Below, in pieces: positions 16,816 through 24,843 of a DNA stretch of 64,000 bases. The stretch comes from DASSUW01 sp963740605 (GTDB taxonomy: Bacteria; Actinomycetota; Thermoleophilia; Solirubrobacterales; Solirubrobacteraceae). Position numbers and translations under genes: made by a program. The stretch's first letter is position 1. The number at the start of each line of letters is the position of its first letter. The stretch spans positions 186,001 through 250,000 of the forward strand of contig CAVUFC010000026.1 of NCBI GenBank assembly GCA_963740605.1. Direction: 5' to 3'. The notes beneath the pieces are model-generated. The model saw nothing but the letters and a program-made list of their open reading frames with translations, was not told the DNA's origin and searched no databases.

Positions 16816-17466
16816 TCAGCAGAACCGCGGCAGATGATGCGCGATCTGCGCGCGCCATGACGGCCAGTCGTGCGGGACGTCGTGGCCCCACAGGTCGAGC
16901 TCGTGGCGGATCCCCTTCTCGCCGAGCAGCCACGCGAGGTGCTTGGTGCTGTCCAGCGCGCCGGTCGTGTCCTCCCACATGCCCTGTCCGCAGACCAGCA
17001 GGAAGCTCGCGCGCGAGCGGATCCAGTCGAGGTGATCGCCGTTCAAGCCCGACACCTCGCCGGTGATCCCGAACTCGTAGTTGCCGGACAGGCAGATCGC
17101 GGCGGTGAACAGGTCCGCGCGCCGGAGCACGAAGTTGGCGGCGTGGAACGCGCCCATGCTGCAGCCGGTGGTGACGATGTCCTGCGCGCCGCCGATGTCG
17201 TCGTGGATGAACGGCGCGACCTGGTCGATGATCCACGACTCGTAGCGCGACCGGTCGCCGGAGTCGAACGCGTCGACGCAGTACAGCTTGGCCCTGCCAG
17301 CCTCGACGAGGCCGCCGACCGCGGCGACCATCCCGTTGCTCTCGTAGTCCCAGGCACTGCCGCCTTCGGACGGGAAGACGAGGACCGGGCGGCCGTAGTG
17401 GCCGTGGATCACGACCTTGCCGGCCCCGCCGATCGCGGGCGAGAAGAGCTCGACCTGCTGGCTCAT
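16816..17466 (-). CDS. Esterase D-like alpha/beta hydrolase
   Basis: 216 residues. Compact alpha/beta-hydrolase core with oxyanion strand PVLVFPSEGGSAWDYE, nucleophile elbow GCSMGAFHAAN, and a late histidine in LWGHDVPHDWPSW. It resembles the putative-esterase (PF00756) group, which includes enterochelin esterase, feruloyl esterase and mycolyltransferases. No signal peptide, so cytoplasmic. It overlaps its larger paralogue upstream by ATGA and precedes the ATP-grasp gene. Confidence 0.78.
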   Translation of the reverse strand: MSQQVELFSPAIGGAGKVVIHGHYGRPVLVFPSEGGSAWDYESNGMVAAVGGLVEAGRAKLYCVDAFDSGDRSRYESWIIDQVAPFIHDDIGGAQDIVTTGCSMGAFHAANFVLRRADLFTAAICLSGNYEFGITGEVSGLNGDHLDWIRSRASFLLVCGQGMWEDTTGALDSTKHLAWLLGEKGIRHELDLWGHDVPHDWPSWRAQIAHHLPRFC

Positions 17467-18425
17467 CCCCAGACCTCCGCCAGCAGGCGGGTCAGGTGGG
17501 GGTGCAGCGCGTCGCGCCAGCCGGTGTAGTTGTGCATGTCGGGGACCTCGTGCAGTTCCACGGGGAACTCCTGCCCGGAAAGTGCCTGCGCCATGAGCCG
17601 GTTGTTGGCGAGGTTCTCCTCGGCGATCCCGCAGGTCATCACAACCGGCTCCGGAATGCCGGCGTCGCGCTGCAGCTCGCGGGTGACGCGGATGATGCGG
17701 CGGAAGCGCGGATGACGGTGCTCGTGGGCGTCGTGGCGCAGCACGAAGAACGAGCCCGACTGCAGGAACAGGCCGGCGAACGGGGTGCGGACGTGGGCGT
17801 GCAGCATCGCCAGGGCGCCGAGGCTGGCGCCCATGCCGACCGGGTCGACGGGGTTGAGCGCCGGCAGCACGTCGTCGGCCAGCGCGCGGGCGTAACGCGC
17901 CGAGCCCGAGTACCACTCGTCGCGCGGCCCGGGGGAGAGCAGCGCGACGCGGTGCGGCGGCAGCACTCCCGCCGCGATCATCGCGCCGCAGTACTGGATC
18001 AGCCCTGCCAGCGCGTCGTACTCCGGGCCGTCGTGGGCGACGAGCAGCGGGCCGCCGCCGCCGTCCCAGACCCGCACCGGCAACCCGGTCCCGAGCCCGC
18101 GCGCCCGCAGCGACAGCTCGGTGGTCTCGCCCTCGATCGCTTCGGCCTCCAGCCAGGCGGGCGGCTCGTAGCCCGGCGTGAGCATGACGGACTTCTCGCC
18201 GAACGCCCCGGGAGCGCGGTTCGGGTTCTCCGGGTCGAGCAGCCACTCCGTCGTGCCGTCGGCGTGCTCGACCTCGAGCTGGTACTCGAGCCGCGCGATG
18301 CCCGGCGGGTCGATCTCGAGGACCCAGTCGTCGCCGTCGCGCCGGAAGCGGCCGTCGAGCGGCAGGTCAGAGGAGAGCCGGACCGCGACGTAGCGGCGGT
18401 CCGGATCGGCGACGCGGAACGTCAA
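17463..18425 (-). CDS. Enterochelin-esterase-like alpha/beta hydrolase with N-terminal beta domain
   Basis: 320 residues. About 95 N-terminal residues form a beta-sandwich-like region (VAVRLSSDL, then RLEYQLEVEHADGTTEWLLD) like the early-set domain of Fes-type esterases. The hydrolase domain follows, with GASLGALAML as nucleophile elbow and a histidine in VPDMHNYTGW. Start is TTG 18425, overlapping the upstream stop as TTGA. Together with the smaller esterase and ATP-grasp gene it makes a tight three-gene unit. Confidence 0.78.
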   Translation of the reverse strand: MTFRVADPDRRYVAVRLSSDLPLDGRFRRDGDDWVLEIDPPGIARLEYQLEVEHADGTTEWLLDPENPNRAPGAFGEKSVMLTPGYEPPAWLEAEAIEGETTELSLRARGLGTGLPVRVWDGGGGPLLVAHDGPEYDALAGLIQYCGAMIAAGVLPPHRVALLSPGPRDEWYSGSARYARALADDVLPALNPVDPVGMGASLGALAMLHAHVRTPFAGLFLQSGSFFVLRHDAHEHRHPRFRRIIRVTRELQRDAGIPEPVVMTCGIAEENLANNRLMAQALSGQEFPVELHEVPDMHNYTGWRDALHPHLTRLLAEVWG

Positions 18426-18796
18426 GGCGTCGCACGATACACCGGCCCGCGCGCCTTGACGGACTCCAGGAGATCCACGTAATCGGGCGCGTCCGCGTCG
18501 AAGGGGATCGCTCGTTGCCCGGCGTAGCCGACCCGCGCGCAGACATCCGGGTTCATGTAGTACGCGGCGACGACCGCGGCGGTCAGGACGCCCCAGCCGG
18601 CAGGGTCGCGCTCGGGCAGCGTGTCGATCGGCTCGACCGAGGCCGCGATGCCCTCGAGCGGCAGGGCGAATTCGGGGCGCGCGGCCAGCACTGCGTCCAG
18701 CCACTCGCCGACCGCGCCGGCCTCGCTCGCCGAGGGCATGCCGCCCTCGGCCGGGATCAGCGCGTCGGCGAGCTCGCCCAGGCGCTCGCGATTCAT
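18422..18796 (-). CDS. Small subunit-like protein, gluconate 2-dehydrogenase subunit 3 type
   Basis: 124 residues, no obvious signal peptide. The opening (LGELADALIPAEGGMPSASE) and the later AYYMNPDVCARVGYAGQ are typical of the gluconate-dehydrogenase gamma subunit/DUF1348-like partners of GMC flavoproteins. Those subunits usually carry a Tat signal; this one does not. It overlaps the GMC gene by ATGA, as expected for a partner subunit. Confidence 0.7.
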   Translation of the reverse strand: MNRERLGELADALIPAEGGMPSASEAGAVGEWLDAVLAARPEFALPLEGIAASVEPIDTLPERDPAGWGVLTAAVVAAYYMNPDVCARVGYAGQRAIPFDADAPDYVDLLESVKARGPVYRATP

Positions 18797-20388
18797 GCCG
18801 CCACCGCCAGCTCGCGGCGCGACTCGATCAGGTGCTCGGCCGAGCGCAGCGCCATCGCCGCGATCGTCGCCGTCGGGTTCATGCCCGCCGACGTCGGCCA
18901 CGTGCTGCCGTCGAAGATGAACAGGTTCGGCACGTCGTGGCTCTGGCCGAAGCCGTTGACCACCGACGTCGCCGGGTCGTCGCCCATCCTGCAGGTCCCG
19001 AGCAGGTGCCAGCCGGTGCCGCGGATGAACGGCGCGATCACCGTCTCGCACGCGCCGGCGGCCTCCAGCGACTCCTTCGCGCGCGCCTCGTGGAAGTGCA
19101 TGAGGTCGTAGGAGTTCTGGTTCATCCGGTAGACGATCTTCGCCGCCGGCACGCCCTGCCGGTCGGTGTTGACCGGGTCGAGGGTGACCAGGTTGTGCTC
19201 CTCCGGCAGGTCCTCGGCGATGATGCCCCACATCGCCGAGTGGCCCATGCGCTTGCGCACGTTCTCATGGAAGCCGTCGCCCCAGATCGCGTTCTCCGCG
19301 CCCCACGGATAGGCGGTGGTCATCTTCGTCGGGCCGCCCGTCGGCTGCAGGCCCCACTTGGCGCCGCGCACGAAGCCGCGGTCGGTGTCGGTCTCGTAGA
19401 ACTCGAGGCAGTGCAGGTGCTGTCCCCACGGGCCCTGCGTGGACCCGAGGTCGTCCTCGAACAGGCCGACGACGGTGCCGAACGGGTGCATCATCAGCCG
19501 CTTGCCGACGAGCCCGGAGCTGTTCGCCAGGCCGCCGGGCGCGGACAGCAGGAGCAGCCGCGGCGTGCCGATGCCGTTCGCGCACAGGATCGTCACCGGC
19601 GCCTTGACCTCGTGCTCGCTGCCGTCGGCGTCGAGGTAGATCGCGCCGCCCACGAGCCCGTCCGGCCGCGTCGTGAGCGTGCGGACGCGTGCCTGGGTGA
19701 TCAGCTCGACGCCGAGCTCGATCGCCTGCGGCCAGTGCGTGCGGTCCACGCTCGCCTTCGCGCCGTCGGCGCACGCGTTCAGGCATGTCGCGCGCTGTAC
19801 GCACGGGTTCAGCGCGCCGTACTTGCGCGTGGCGATCGCCAGCGGCGCCGGCCACCAGTGCCAGCCGAGGTCGTTGTGTGCCTTCGCCACCTTGCGCCCC
19901 ATCGCGCCGAGCGGGACCGGCGGCAGCGGCGGGCCCTCACCGGGCGGGAACGCGGTGTCGCCGGCCAGGCCGGAGATCCCGAAGTCGCGCTCCACCCGCA
20001 CGTAGTAGGGCTCGAGGTCCTCGTAGGTGAACGGCCAGTCGTCGGCGACGCCGTCGAGCGACCGGACGCGGAAGTCCGACGGCATGTTGCGCTGCCACTG
20101 GGCTGCGTAGACGATCGTGCCGCCGCCGACCCCGTTCCACATCAGCGCCGTGATGTCGGACTCGGACTCGTCGATGGGGTAGTCGCCGGGCGCGCCGCGC
20201 ATGTTCGGGTCCCAGCCCCAGTCGCGGTCGGCGGTCACCGCGAACTCCGGCTCGCTGGTGTTGGCCTTGGCGTAGTCGGGCCAGTCGCCCTGCTCGAGCA
20301 CGGTGACCTTGAAGCCCTCCTGCGCGAGCCGGAGCGCGGCCACCGCGCCCGACGGGCCGGCGCCGACGATGAGGACGTCGGGATCCAT
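18793..20388 (-). CDS. GMC-family FAD-dependent oxidoreductase (gluconate/sorbitol-dehydrogenase-like)
   Basis: 531 residues. FAD-binding motif VGAGPSG at residues 8-14, the GMC middle motif GIGTPRLLLLS, and the C-terminal signature HLLGTCRMGDDPATSVV then NLFIFDGSTWPTSAGMNPT. The histidine of HLLGTCRMG is the usual active-site base. A small cysteine cluster (CVQRATCLNACADG) lies mid-protein. These enzymes oxidise alcohol groups of sugars or sugar acids and pass electrons to quinone or cytochrome. The small subunit follows directly, and the gene overlaps the aldehyde-dehydrogenase remnant by TGATG. Confidence 0.87.
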   Translation of the reverse strand: MDPDVLIVGAGPSGAVAALRLAQEGFKVTVLEQGDWPDYAKANTSEPEFAVTADRDWGWDPNMRGAPGDYPIDESESDITALMWNGVGGGTIVYAAQWQRNMPSDFRVRSLDGVADDWPFTYEDLEPYYVRVERDFGISGLAGDTAFPPGEGPPLPPVPLGAMGRKVAKAHNDLGWHWWPAPLAIATRKYGALNPCVQRATCLNACADGAKASVDRTHWPQAIELGVELITQARVRTLTTRPDGLVGGAIYLDADGSEHEVKAPVTILCANGIGTPRLLLLSAPGGLANSSGLVGKRLMMHPFGTVVGLFEDDLGSTQGPWGQHLHCLEFYETDTDRGFVRGAKWGLQPTGGPTKMTTAYPWGAENAIWGDGFHENVRKRMGHSAMWGIIAEDLPEEHNLVTLDPVNTDRQGVPAAKIVYRMNQNSYDLMHFHEARAKESLEAAGACETVIAPFIRGTGWHLLGTCRMGDDPATSVVNGFGQSHDVPNLFIFDGSTWPTSAGMNPTATIAAMALRSAEHLIESRRELAVAA

Positions 20389-20735
20389 CAGTACGGGTAC
20401 TCCGACCGCGCGCGCTGGAGCGACACCCAGCGGCGCTCGGTGAACTCCTCGATGTTGGAGTCGCCGCCCGCCCGGCCGCCGAGCCCGGACGCGCCGAGCC
20501 CGCCGAACGGAACGTGCGCCTCGTCCAGGCACGTCGAGTCGTTGACGTGGACCATCCCGGAGCGCAGCTTCGACGCCACCTGCATGGCGTCGACGTCCTC
20601 GACGGTGGCGACGCCGACCGTGCTCAGCACGTGCCCGGTGGCCTTCTCGACGACGTCGGTCGTCGCTCCTGCGGATGGCGCCCGGAACTCCCCGGCGACG
20701 AAGATCATGCCCTCTTGGGTTGTCGCGACCGCCAT
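20388..20735 (-). pseudogene. Aldehyde dehydrogenase with about 370 central codons deleted in frame
   Basis: 115 residues where a full enzyme has about 480. The first 45 or so (GMIFVAGEFRAPSAG to TVEDVDAM) are a normal ALDH N-terminus, and the rest (LRSGMVHVNDSTCLDEAHV, then PFGGLGASGLGG) a normal benzaldehyde-dehydrogenase-type C-terminus. Between them the NAD-binding fold, catalytic Cys and general-base Glu are missing. Reading frame, ribosome site (GGAGGAGG) and promoter are intact, so a short protein is probably still made. It no longer can be a dehydrogenase. It may persist only as the leader cistron that couples translation into the GMC gene. Confidence 0.82.
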
Positions 20736-20748
20736 CCGTCCTCCTCCG

Positions 20749-20793
20749 TGGTAATCGTTTGCCACCGTAGCCTCGCGCCCCGCGGTCTGTCAA
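20749..20793 (-). promoter_or_regulatory. Promoter with LacI-type operator for the ALDH-remnant/GMC operon
   Basis: On the minus strand TTGACA (20793-20788), an 18-base spacer and TACGGT (20769-20764) form a good promoter. The near-palindrome TGGCAAACGATTACCA (20764-20749; 6 of 8 half-site positions agree) follows at once and covers the expected transcription start; the CpG centre is typical of LacI operators. GGAGGAGG and the ATG at 20735 come next. The LacI gene starting at 20813 in the other direction is the obvious repressor. Confidence 0.75.
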
Positions 20794-20812
20794 GGTGCGC
20801 GACGCGGACCAC

Positions 20813-21802
20813 ATGGCTTCCCTGGCCGACATCAGCCGCCGCGCCAACGTCTCGATCGCCACGGCGTCGCGCGTGCTCAACGGCTCGTCGCACCCCGTGT
20901 CGGACGCCACGCGCAACCGTGTGCTGGCGGCCGCCGAGGAGCTCGGCTACCGCCCGAGCGAGCTGGCCCGCGCGCTGGTCAAGCGGACGAGCCGGATCGT
21001 CGGCGTGATCGTCGGCGACATCGTCGATCCGTACTTCGCCGAGATCGCTCGCGGGGTCGACCATGTCGCGGCGCCGGCCGGGCATCTGACGATGGTGTGC
21101 AACACCGACCGCCGGCCCGAGGCCGAGCTCGCGCACCTCGGCGTGTTGCTCGACTACCACGCCGCCGGCGTCGTGTTCGCGGGCAGCGGCTACGAGAACG
21201 CGGCCGAGGCGACCGCGCTGCGCTCGGTCGTGCAGGACCTGCAGGCGCGCGGCTCCGCGGTGGTGGCGCTCGCCGCGCGCGACCTCGATTGCCCGAGCGC
21301 GCTCGTCGACAACCACGCCGCCGCGCGCGACGCGACCGAGCACCTGCTCGGTCTCGGCCACCGCCGGATCGCCTTCGTCGAGGGGCCGCCCGGCCTGCAC
21401 ACCAGCGCGCACCGCCTCGAGGGATTCGAGGAAGCGATGGCGGCGGCGGGCGCCGAGCCCGCGCGACTGCCCGGCGGCTTCGAGTACGAGGCGGGCGACG
21501 CGGCGGCCGCTGCGCTGCTCGCGGCCGGCGAGCTCCCGGACGCGATCCTCGCGGTCAACGACGAGGTCGCGATCGGCCTGCTGACCGGGCTGCGGCGCGC
21601 CGGCGTCGACATCCCCGGTCGTGTCTCGCTCGCCGGAATCGACGACACGCGCCCGGCGCGGCTGGTCGACCTCACGTCGGTCAGCCTGCCGCTGCACGAG
21701 CTCGGCGAGCGGGCTGCGCACGTGATCCTCGAGGGCGGGGGCGGTCACGTCGTGCTTCCACACCGCCTCGTCCCGCGCGGGACTACGGCGGCCCGAAGGT
21801 GA
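20813..21802 (+). CDS. LacI-family transcriptional regulator
   Basis: 329 residues from ATG 20813 (MASLADISRRANVSIATASR), directly at the LacI-type helix-turn-helix; a GTG six codons earlier is less likely. The hinge (YRPSELARALVKR) is followed by a periplasmic-binding-like effector domain with VGVIVGDIVDPYFAEIARG and AILAVNDEVAIGLL. Divergent from the ALDH-remnant/GMC/esterase operon, with one operator between them, so it probably represses that operon. The related half-site GTTTGCCA before the Gfo/Idh gene at 26000 may be a second target. Its 3' end overlaps a dead gene tail on the other strand. Confidence 0.9.
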   Translation: MASLADISRRANVSIATASRVLNGSSHPVSDATRNRVLAAAEELGYRPSELARALVKRTSRIVGVIVGDIVDPYFAEIARGVDHVAAPAGHLTMVCNTDRRPEAELAHLGVLLDYHAAGVVFAGSGYENAAEATALRSVVQDLQARGSAVVALAARDLDCPSALVDNHAAARDATEHLLGLGHRRIAFVEGPPGLHTSAHRLEGFEEAMAAAGAEPARLPGGFEYEAGDAAAAALLAAGELPDAILAVNDEVAIGLLTGLRRAGVDIPGRVSLAGIDDTRPARLVDLTSVSLPLHELGERAAHVILEGGGGHVVLPHRLVPRGTTAARR

Positions 21803-21944
21803 GCCAGGTGCCGCGCGGCGGCGGCTGGCCGAACCCGGGACGGCTCCGGTCGCACACCGCGGTCGGGAAGATCGCCCGCAGCCGGCGGCGCTCCGCGGCG
21901 CTCAGCGGGACCCGGTAGTCGGCCGGGTCGATCGCTGCTCGCAG
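21783..21944 (-). pseudogene. C-terminal remnant of a DUF6351/tannase-like protein
   Basis: About 50 codons without a start, ending in TAG at 21785-21783, read IDPADYRVPLSAAERRRL, then AIFPTAVCDRSRPGFGQ and TWLTFGPP. This strongly resembles the tail of DUF6351 proteins (secreted, alpha/beta-hydrolase-like), where a final AVFPxGVCDWSxPG segment is characteristic. Upstream of about 21940 the likeness stops abruptly. The tail overlaps the last 20 bases of the LacI gene antisense. Confidence 0.55.
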
Positions 21945-21949
21945 CGTGT

Positions 21950-22081
21950 GCGCGGGTCGCGCAGCTGGCGCTCGGCGAGATCCCGGGCGCGTGGCTCGAC
22001 GTCGTCGACGGCGCCCACCACTTCCCGTGGTTCGAGCGCCCGGGCTCCGTCCGGGCGGCGCTGGATCGCCTAACCCGTTAG
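21950..22081 (+). pseudogene. C-terminal remnant of an alpha/beta hydrolase
   Basis: A start-less frame ending in TAG at 22079-22081 reads ARVAQLALGEIPGAWLDVV, then DGAHHFPWFERPGSVRAAL. GAHHFPWFERP is the catalytic-histidine region and final helix of a proline-iminopeptidase/haloalkane-dehalogenase-like hydrolase. Nothing of the rest of such a gene is visible. It abuts the DUF6351 tail on the other strand and overlaps the last bases of the hydrolase at 22070. Confidence 0.6.
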
Positions 22082-22882
22082 CGCGAGGATCGCGGGGACG
22101 ACGACGTCCCAGGTGCGAGGCGGGAGCTCGTGGCCGCTCCCCTCGAGCACGACCAGCCGCGCGCCGGGGATCGCGTGCGCGAGCGCCTCGCCGTGCGCGA
22201 GCGGCATGAACGCGTCGTCGTCACCGTGGATCACCAGCGTCGGCGCGGCGATCTCGCCGAGCCGCTCGTGCCAGCCCACGCCGCCCTCGACCAGGTCGTG
22301 GTTGCCGAGCATCGACTCGACGTTGTTCGCGCGCGCGAGCGCGCGCTCCCACAGCGCGCACGCGCCGGCCGCGTCGAACGGCTCGCTCGCGATCGCGTGG
22401 TTGAAGTCGACGAGGTAGTCGACCAGCGCGGGGCGGTCGTCGATGGGTGGCCGCTGCCGCGCGAAGAAGGCCGTCGCCCGGTCGGTCATCCCGGGGAGCC
22501 CGGGACCCATCGCGCTCGTCGAGATCAGCGTCAGCGATGCCACGCGGTCCGGGTGGTCGAGCGCCGCGACCTGCGCGATCCCTCCGCCCGCCGACATGCC
22601 GACGAGATGGGCGCTTGGCAGCCCGAGCGCCGCGATCACGCCGATCGCGTCTTCGACCAGGTCGCGCGATGTGTAGCCGGGGTGCCCGGGCGCGTAGGCG
22701 ATCGACTGGCCGGTGTCGCGGTGGTCGTAGCGGACGACGAACCGCCCGCCGGCGACGAGCCGCGCGCAGAAGTCGTCCTCCCAGAAGTCGAGCGACGCGC
22801 CCGAGCCCATGATCAGCAGGATCGGCGGGTCGCTGTCGGCGCCGAGCGTCTCGACGCACAGGTCCACGCCATTCACACGCAT
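22070..22882 (-). CDS. Alpha/beta hydrolase
   Basis: 270 residues. Oxyanion region LLIMGSGASLDFWED, nucleophile elbow GMSAGGGIAQV, an acid in VIHGDDDAFMPLAHG and catalytic histidine in EGSGHELPPRTW. The pattern matches the group annotated as aclacinomycin methylesterase RdmC-like or generic carboxylesterase. I chose ATG 22882 (MRVNGVDLCVETLG) with GAGAGG ahead of it rather than an ATG 11 codons upstream. Probably a free-standing gene, last on its strand before the gene tails. Confidence 0.82.
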   Translation of the reverse strand: MRVNGVDLCVETLGADSDPPILLIMGSGASLDFWEDDFCARLVAGGRFVVRYDHRDTGQSIAYAPGHPGYTSRDLVEDAIGVIAALGLPSAHLVGMSAGGGIAQVAALDHPDRVASLTLISTSAMGPGLPGMTDRATAFFARQRPPIDDRPALVDYLVDFNHAIASEPFDAAGACALWERALARANNVESMLGNHDLVEGGVGWHERLGEIAAPTLVIHGDDDAFMPLAHGEALAHAIPGARLVVLEGSGHELPPRTWDVVVPAILALTG

Positions 22883-22930
22883 GCCTCTCAGACTCTCGAC
22901 GCCGCGCGGACTCATCGCGGGCGACCTGGA

Positions 22931-23692
22931 CTAGAAGCGCGCTGCGATCTCGGCCAGCAGATCGGGCATGTCGGCAAGCGCGGGGTTGATGACCTCGACC
23001 TCGATCGGCCCGTCGTAGCCGGCTGCCTCGACGAGGTCGCCGATCCGGGCGAGGTCGATGATCCCGTCGCCCATCAACCCGCGCCCGGCGAGCGGGTCGG
23101 GCGTGGGGACGAGCCAGTCGGACACGTGGTAGCCGGCGATCAGCCCGGTCGCGCCCGCCAGCAGCGGCTCCAGGTCCGGGTCCCAGAACACGTGATAGGC
23201 GTCCACGATCACGCCCGCGCCCACTCTGCGCGCCAGGGTCAGCGCCTCGCCGAGCGACACGATCGCCGAGCGCTCGCCGATCATCATCGGGTGCAGCGGC
23301 TCGATCCCGAGCCGGATCCCGTGTTCGGTCGCGTACGGGAGCAGCCGCTCGATCCCCGCCGCGATCGTCGACCGCGCCGCCGTCAGGTCGCCGTCGACCG
23401 GCGGCCCGCACACGAGCACGAGCACCGGCGCGCCCAGCGCGGCGGCCTCCTCGACCGCGCGGCGGTTGTCCTCGTCGGCCCCGGGCGCGGTGAAGAACCC
23501 GCCGCGGCACAGGCTCGAGACGCGCAGCCCGGCATCGGAGATGATCCGCGCCGCAGCGGCCGCGTCCTCGTACTGGTGCCGCCACGGCGCGACCCAGCCG
23601 ATCCCGGCGCCCGCGCAGCGTTCGACCGCCTCGCCCAGGCTCCAGTGGTCGACCGTGATGAGGTTGAGGCTGAGTCGCGCGCTGTCGGTCAC
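22931..23692 (-). CDS. Sugar phosphate isomerase/epimerase (xylose isomerase-like TIM barrel)
   Basis: 253 residues from GTG 23692, overlapping the DUF993 stop as GTGA. AP_endonuc_2-type barrel with metal-site residues in GIEPLHPMM, IVDAYHVFWDPD, YHVSDW and the last glutamate in PIEVEVIN. Members include IolE, IolI and ketose 3-epimerases. Third gene of an operon with Gfo/Idh dehydrogenase and DUF993, a set often found together in uncharacterised polyol or inositol-like catabolism. Confidence 0.82.
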   Translation of the reverse strand: MTDSARLSLNLITVDHWSLGEAVERCAGAGIGWVAPWRHQYEDAAAAARIISDAGLRVSSLCRGGFFTAPGADEDNRRAVEEAAALGAPVLVLVCGPPVDGDLTAARSTIAAGIERLLPYATEHGIRLGIEPLHPMMIGERSAIVSLGEALTLARRVGAGVIVDAYHVFWDPDLEPLLAGATGLIAGYHVSDWLVPTPDPLAGRGLMGDGIIDLARIGDLVEAAGYDGPIEVEVINPALADMPDLLAEIAARF

Positions 23693-24843
23693 ACGATCCC
23701 CGCGAGCGCGAGCACGTGCTTGATGCGACCAGTGGCGAGCGCCGGGTCGCGCAGCAGGCCGGCGCGATCGGCGAGTACGAACACGTCGGCAAGGTGCACG
23801 ATCGAGCGCGCGCTCTCGAGGCCGGCAACCATCCGGAAGTGGTCCTGGTGGCCGTTGAGGAAGGCCAGGAACACGATCCCGGTCTTGTAGTTGAACGTCG
23901 GGGCCTCGAACAGCTTGCGAGCGAGTGGGACGGTCGGCTCCAGGATCCGCTCGTACTCCGCACGATCGCCCTCGTCGAGCGCGAGCAGCGCCGCGGCCGC
24001 GGCGGGCGCGATCGCGTCGAACACTCCGAGCAGCGCGTCGCTGTGCCCGTGCTCGTCGCCGAGGATCAGCTCCGGGTAGTTGAAGTCGTCGCCGGTATAG
24101 AGCCGCACGCCGTCCGGCAGCCGGCGCCGCAGCGCGACCTCGCGGCCGGCGTCGAGCAGCGAGACCTTCACGCCGTCGACCTTGTCGGCGTTCGCGTGCA
24201 CTATGTCGAGGAACACCTCGGTGGCCTCGTCGAGGTCGTCCGGGTGGGCGGGGTTCCAATACCCCGCCAGCGCCGGGTCGAACATGTCGCCGAGCCAGTG
24301 GAGGATCGCCGGCCGCTCGAGCCCGTCGAGCACGACGCCGTAGACCTCGCGGTAGTCGTCCGGTCCGCGGGCGATCGCCGCCAGCGCGCGACTCGCCATC
24401 ACGATCGCCTGCGCGCCGGTGCCCTCGACGAACTCGCACTGCTCCTCGTACGCCGCGCGGACGTCGGCGACGCGGCGCGGCTGGGTGTGGTCGGTCGCCG
24501 CCCCGGCGGCGAGCCGACCGGGCGGGGCCTCGGCCGCCGTGCGCCGGATCAGCTCTCGCGCCGTGGGCCAGTCGAGCCCCATCCCGCGCTGCGCGGTGTC
24601 CATCGCCTCGGCGACAGCCAGCCCGTGCGCCCACAGGTGCCGCCGGAACGCGAGCGTGGCCTCCCAGTCGAGCGCACCCGGCTCGCCGAGCGGATCGGCG
24701 ACGACGTGCGCGGCCGCGAACGCCACGCGCGAAGATGCCGGCTGCGCCCTCGTCGCGAAGGGCCGAGGCTCGCCCGGCGTGTACGGCTCGAGATGCCTTC
24801 CGGAGCGGGGGAGTAGCAGTGTGTCGGCGGCCGTCGCGGTCAC
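23689..24843 (-). CDS. DUF993 family protein, aldolase-like TIM barrel
   Basis: 384 residues. The whole protein matches my memory of DUF993 (GWPTAREL-like opening, then LHWLGDMFDPALAGYW, VDGVKVSLLD and LYTGDDFNYPELI). The lysine in DGVKVSLLD sits where dihydrodipicolinate-synthase/KDPG-aldolase relatives form a Schiff base. No reaction is established to my knowledge. It lies between a Gfo/Idh dehydrogenase and an isomerase with ATGA/GTGA overlaps, so it probably performs the carbon-carbon cleavage of that pathway (inference). Confidence 0.8.
   Translation of the reverse strand: MTATAADTLLLPRSGRHLEPYTPGEPRPFATRAQPASSRVAFAAAHVVADPLGEPGALDWEATLAFRRHLWAHGLAVAEAMDTAQRGMGLDWPTARELIRRTAAEAPPGRLAAGAATDHTQPRRVADVRAAYEEQCEFVEGTGAQAIVMASRALAAIARGPDDYREVYGVVLDGLERPAILHWLGDMFDPALAGYWNPAHPDDLDEATEVFLDIVHANADKVDGVKVSLLDAGREVALRRRLPDGVRLYTGDDFNYPELILGDEHGHSDALLGVFDAIAPAAAAALLALDEGDRAEYERILEPTVPLARKLFEAPTFNYKTGIVFLAFLNGHQDHFRMVAGLESARSIVHLADVFVLADRAGLLRDPALATGRIKHVLALAGIV

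Noticed and set aside
14737..16837. Large plus-strand frames opposite the aldolase and ATP-grasp genes
   Set aside because: Codon pattern shows third-position GC on the minus strand, and only the minus strand gives recognisable enzymes.
20388..20735. A small functional aldehyde dehydrogenase or unrelated 115-residue protein
   Set aside because: Both ends match aldehyde dehydrogenase but NAD fold and catalytic Cys are missing, so a remnant is the better reading.
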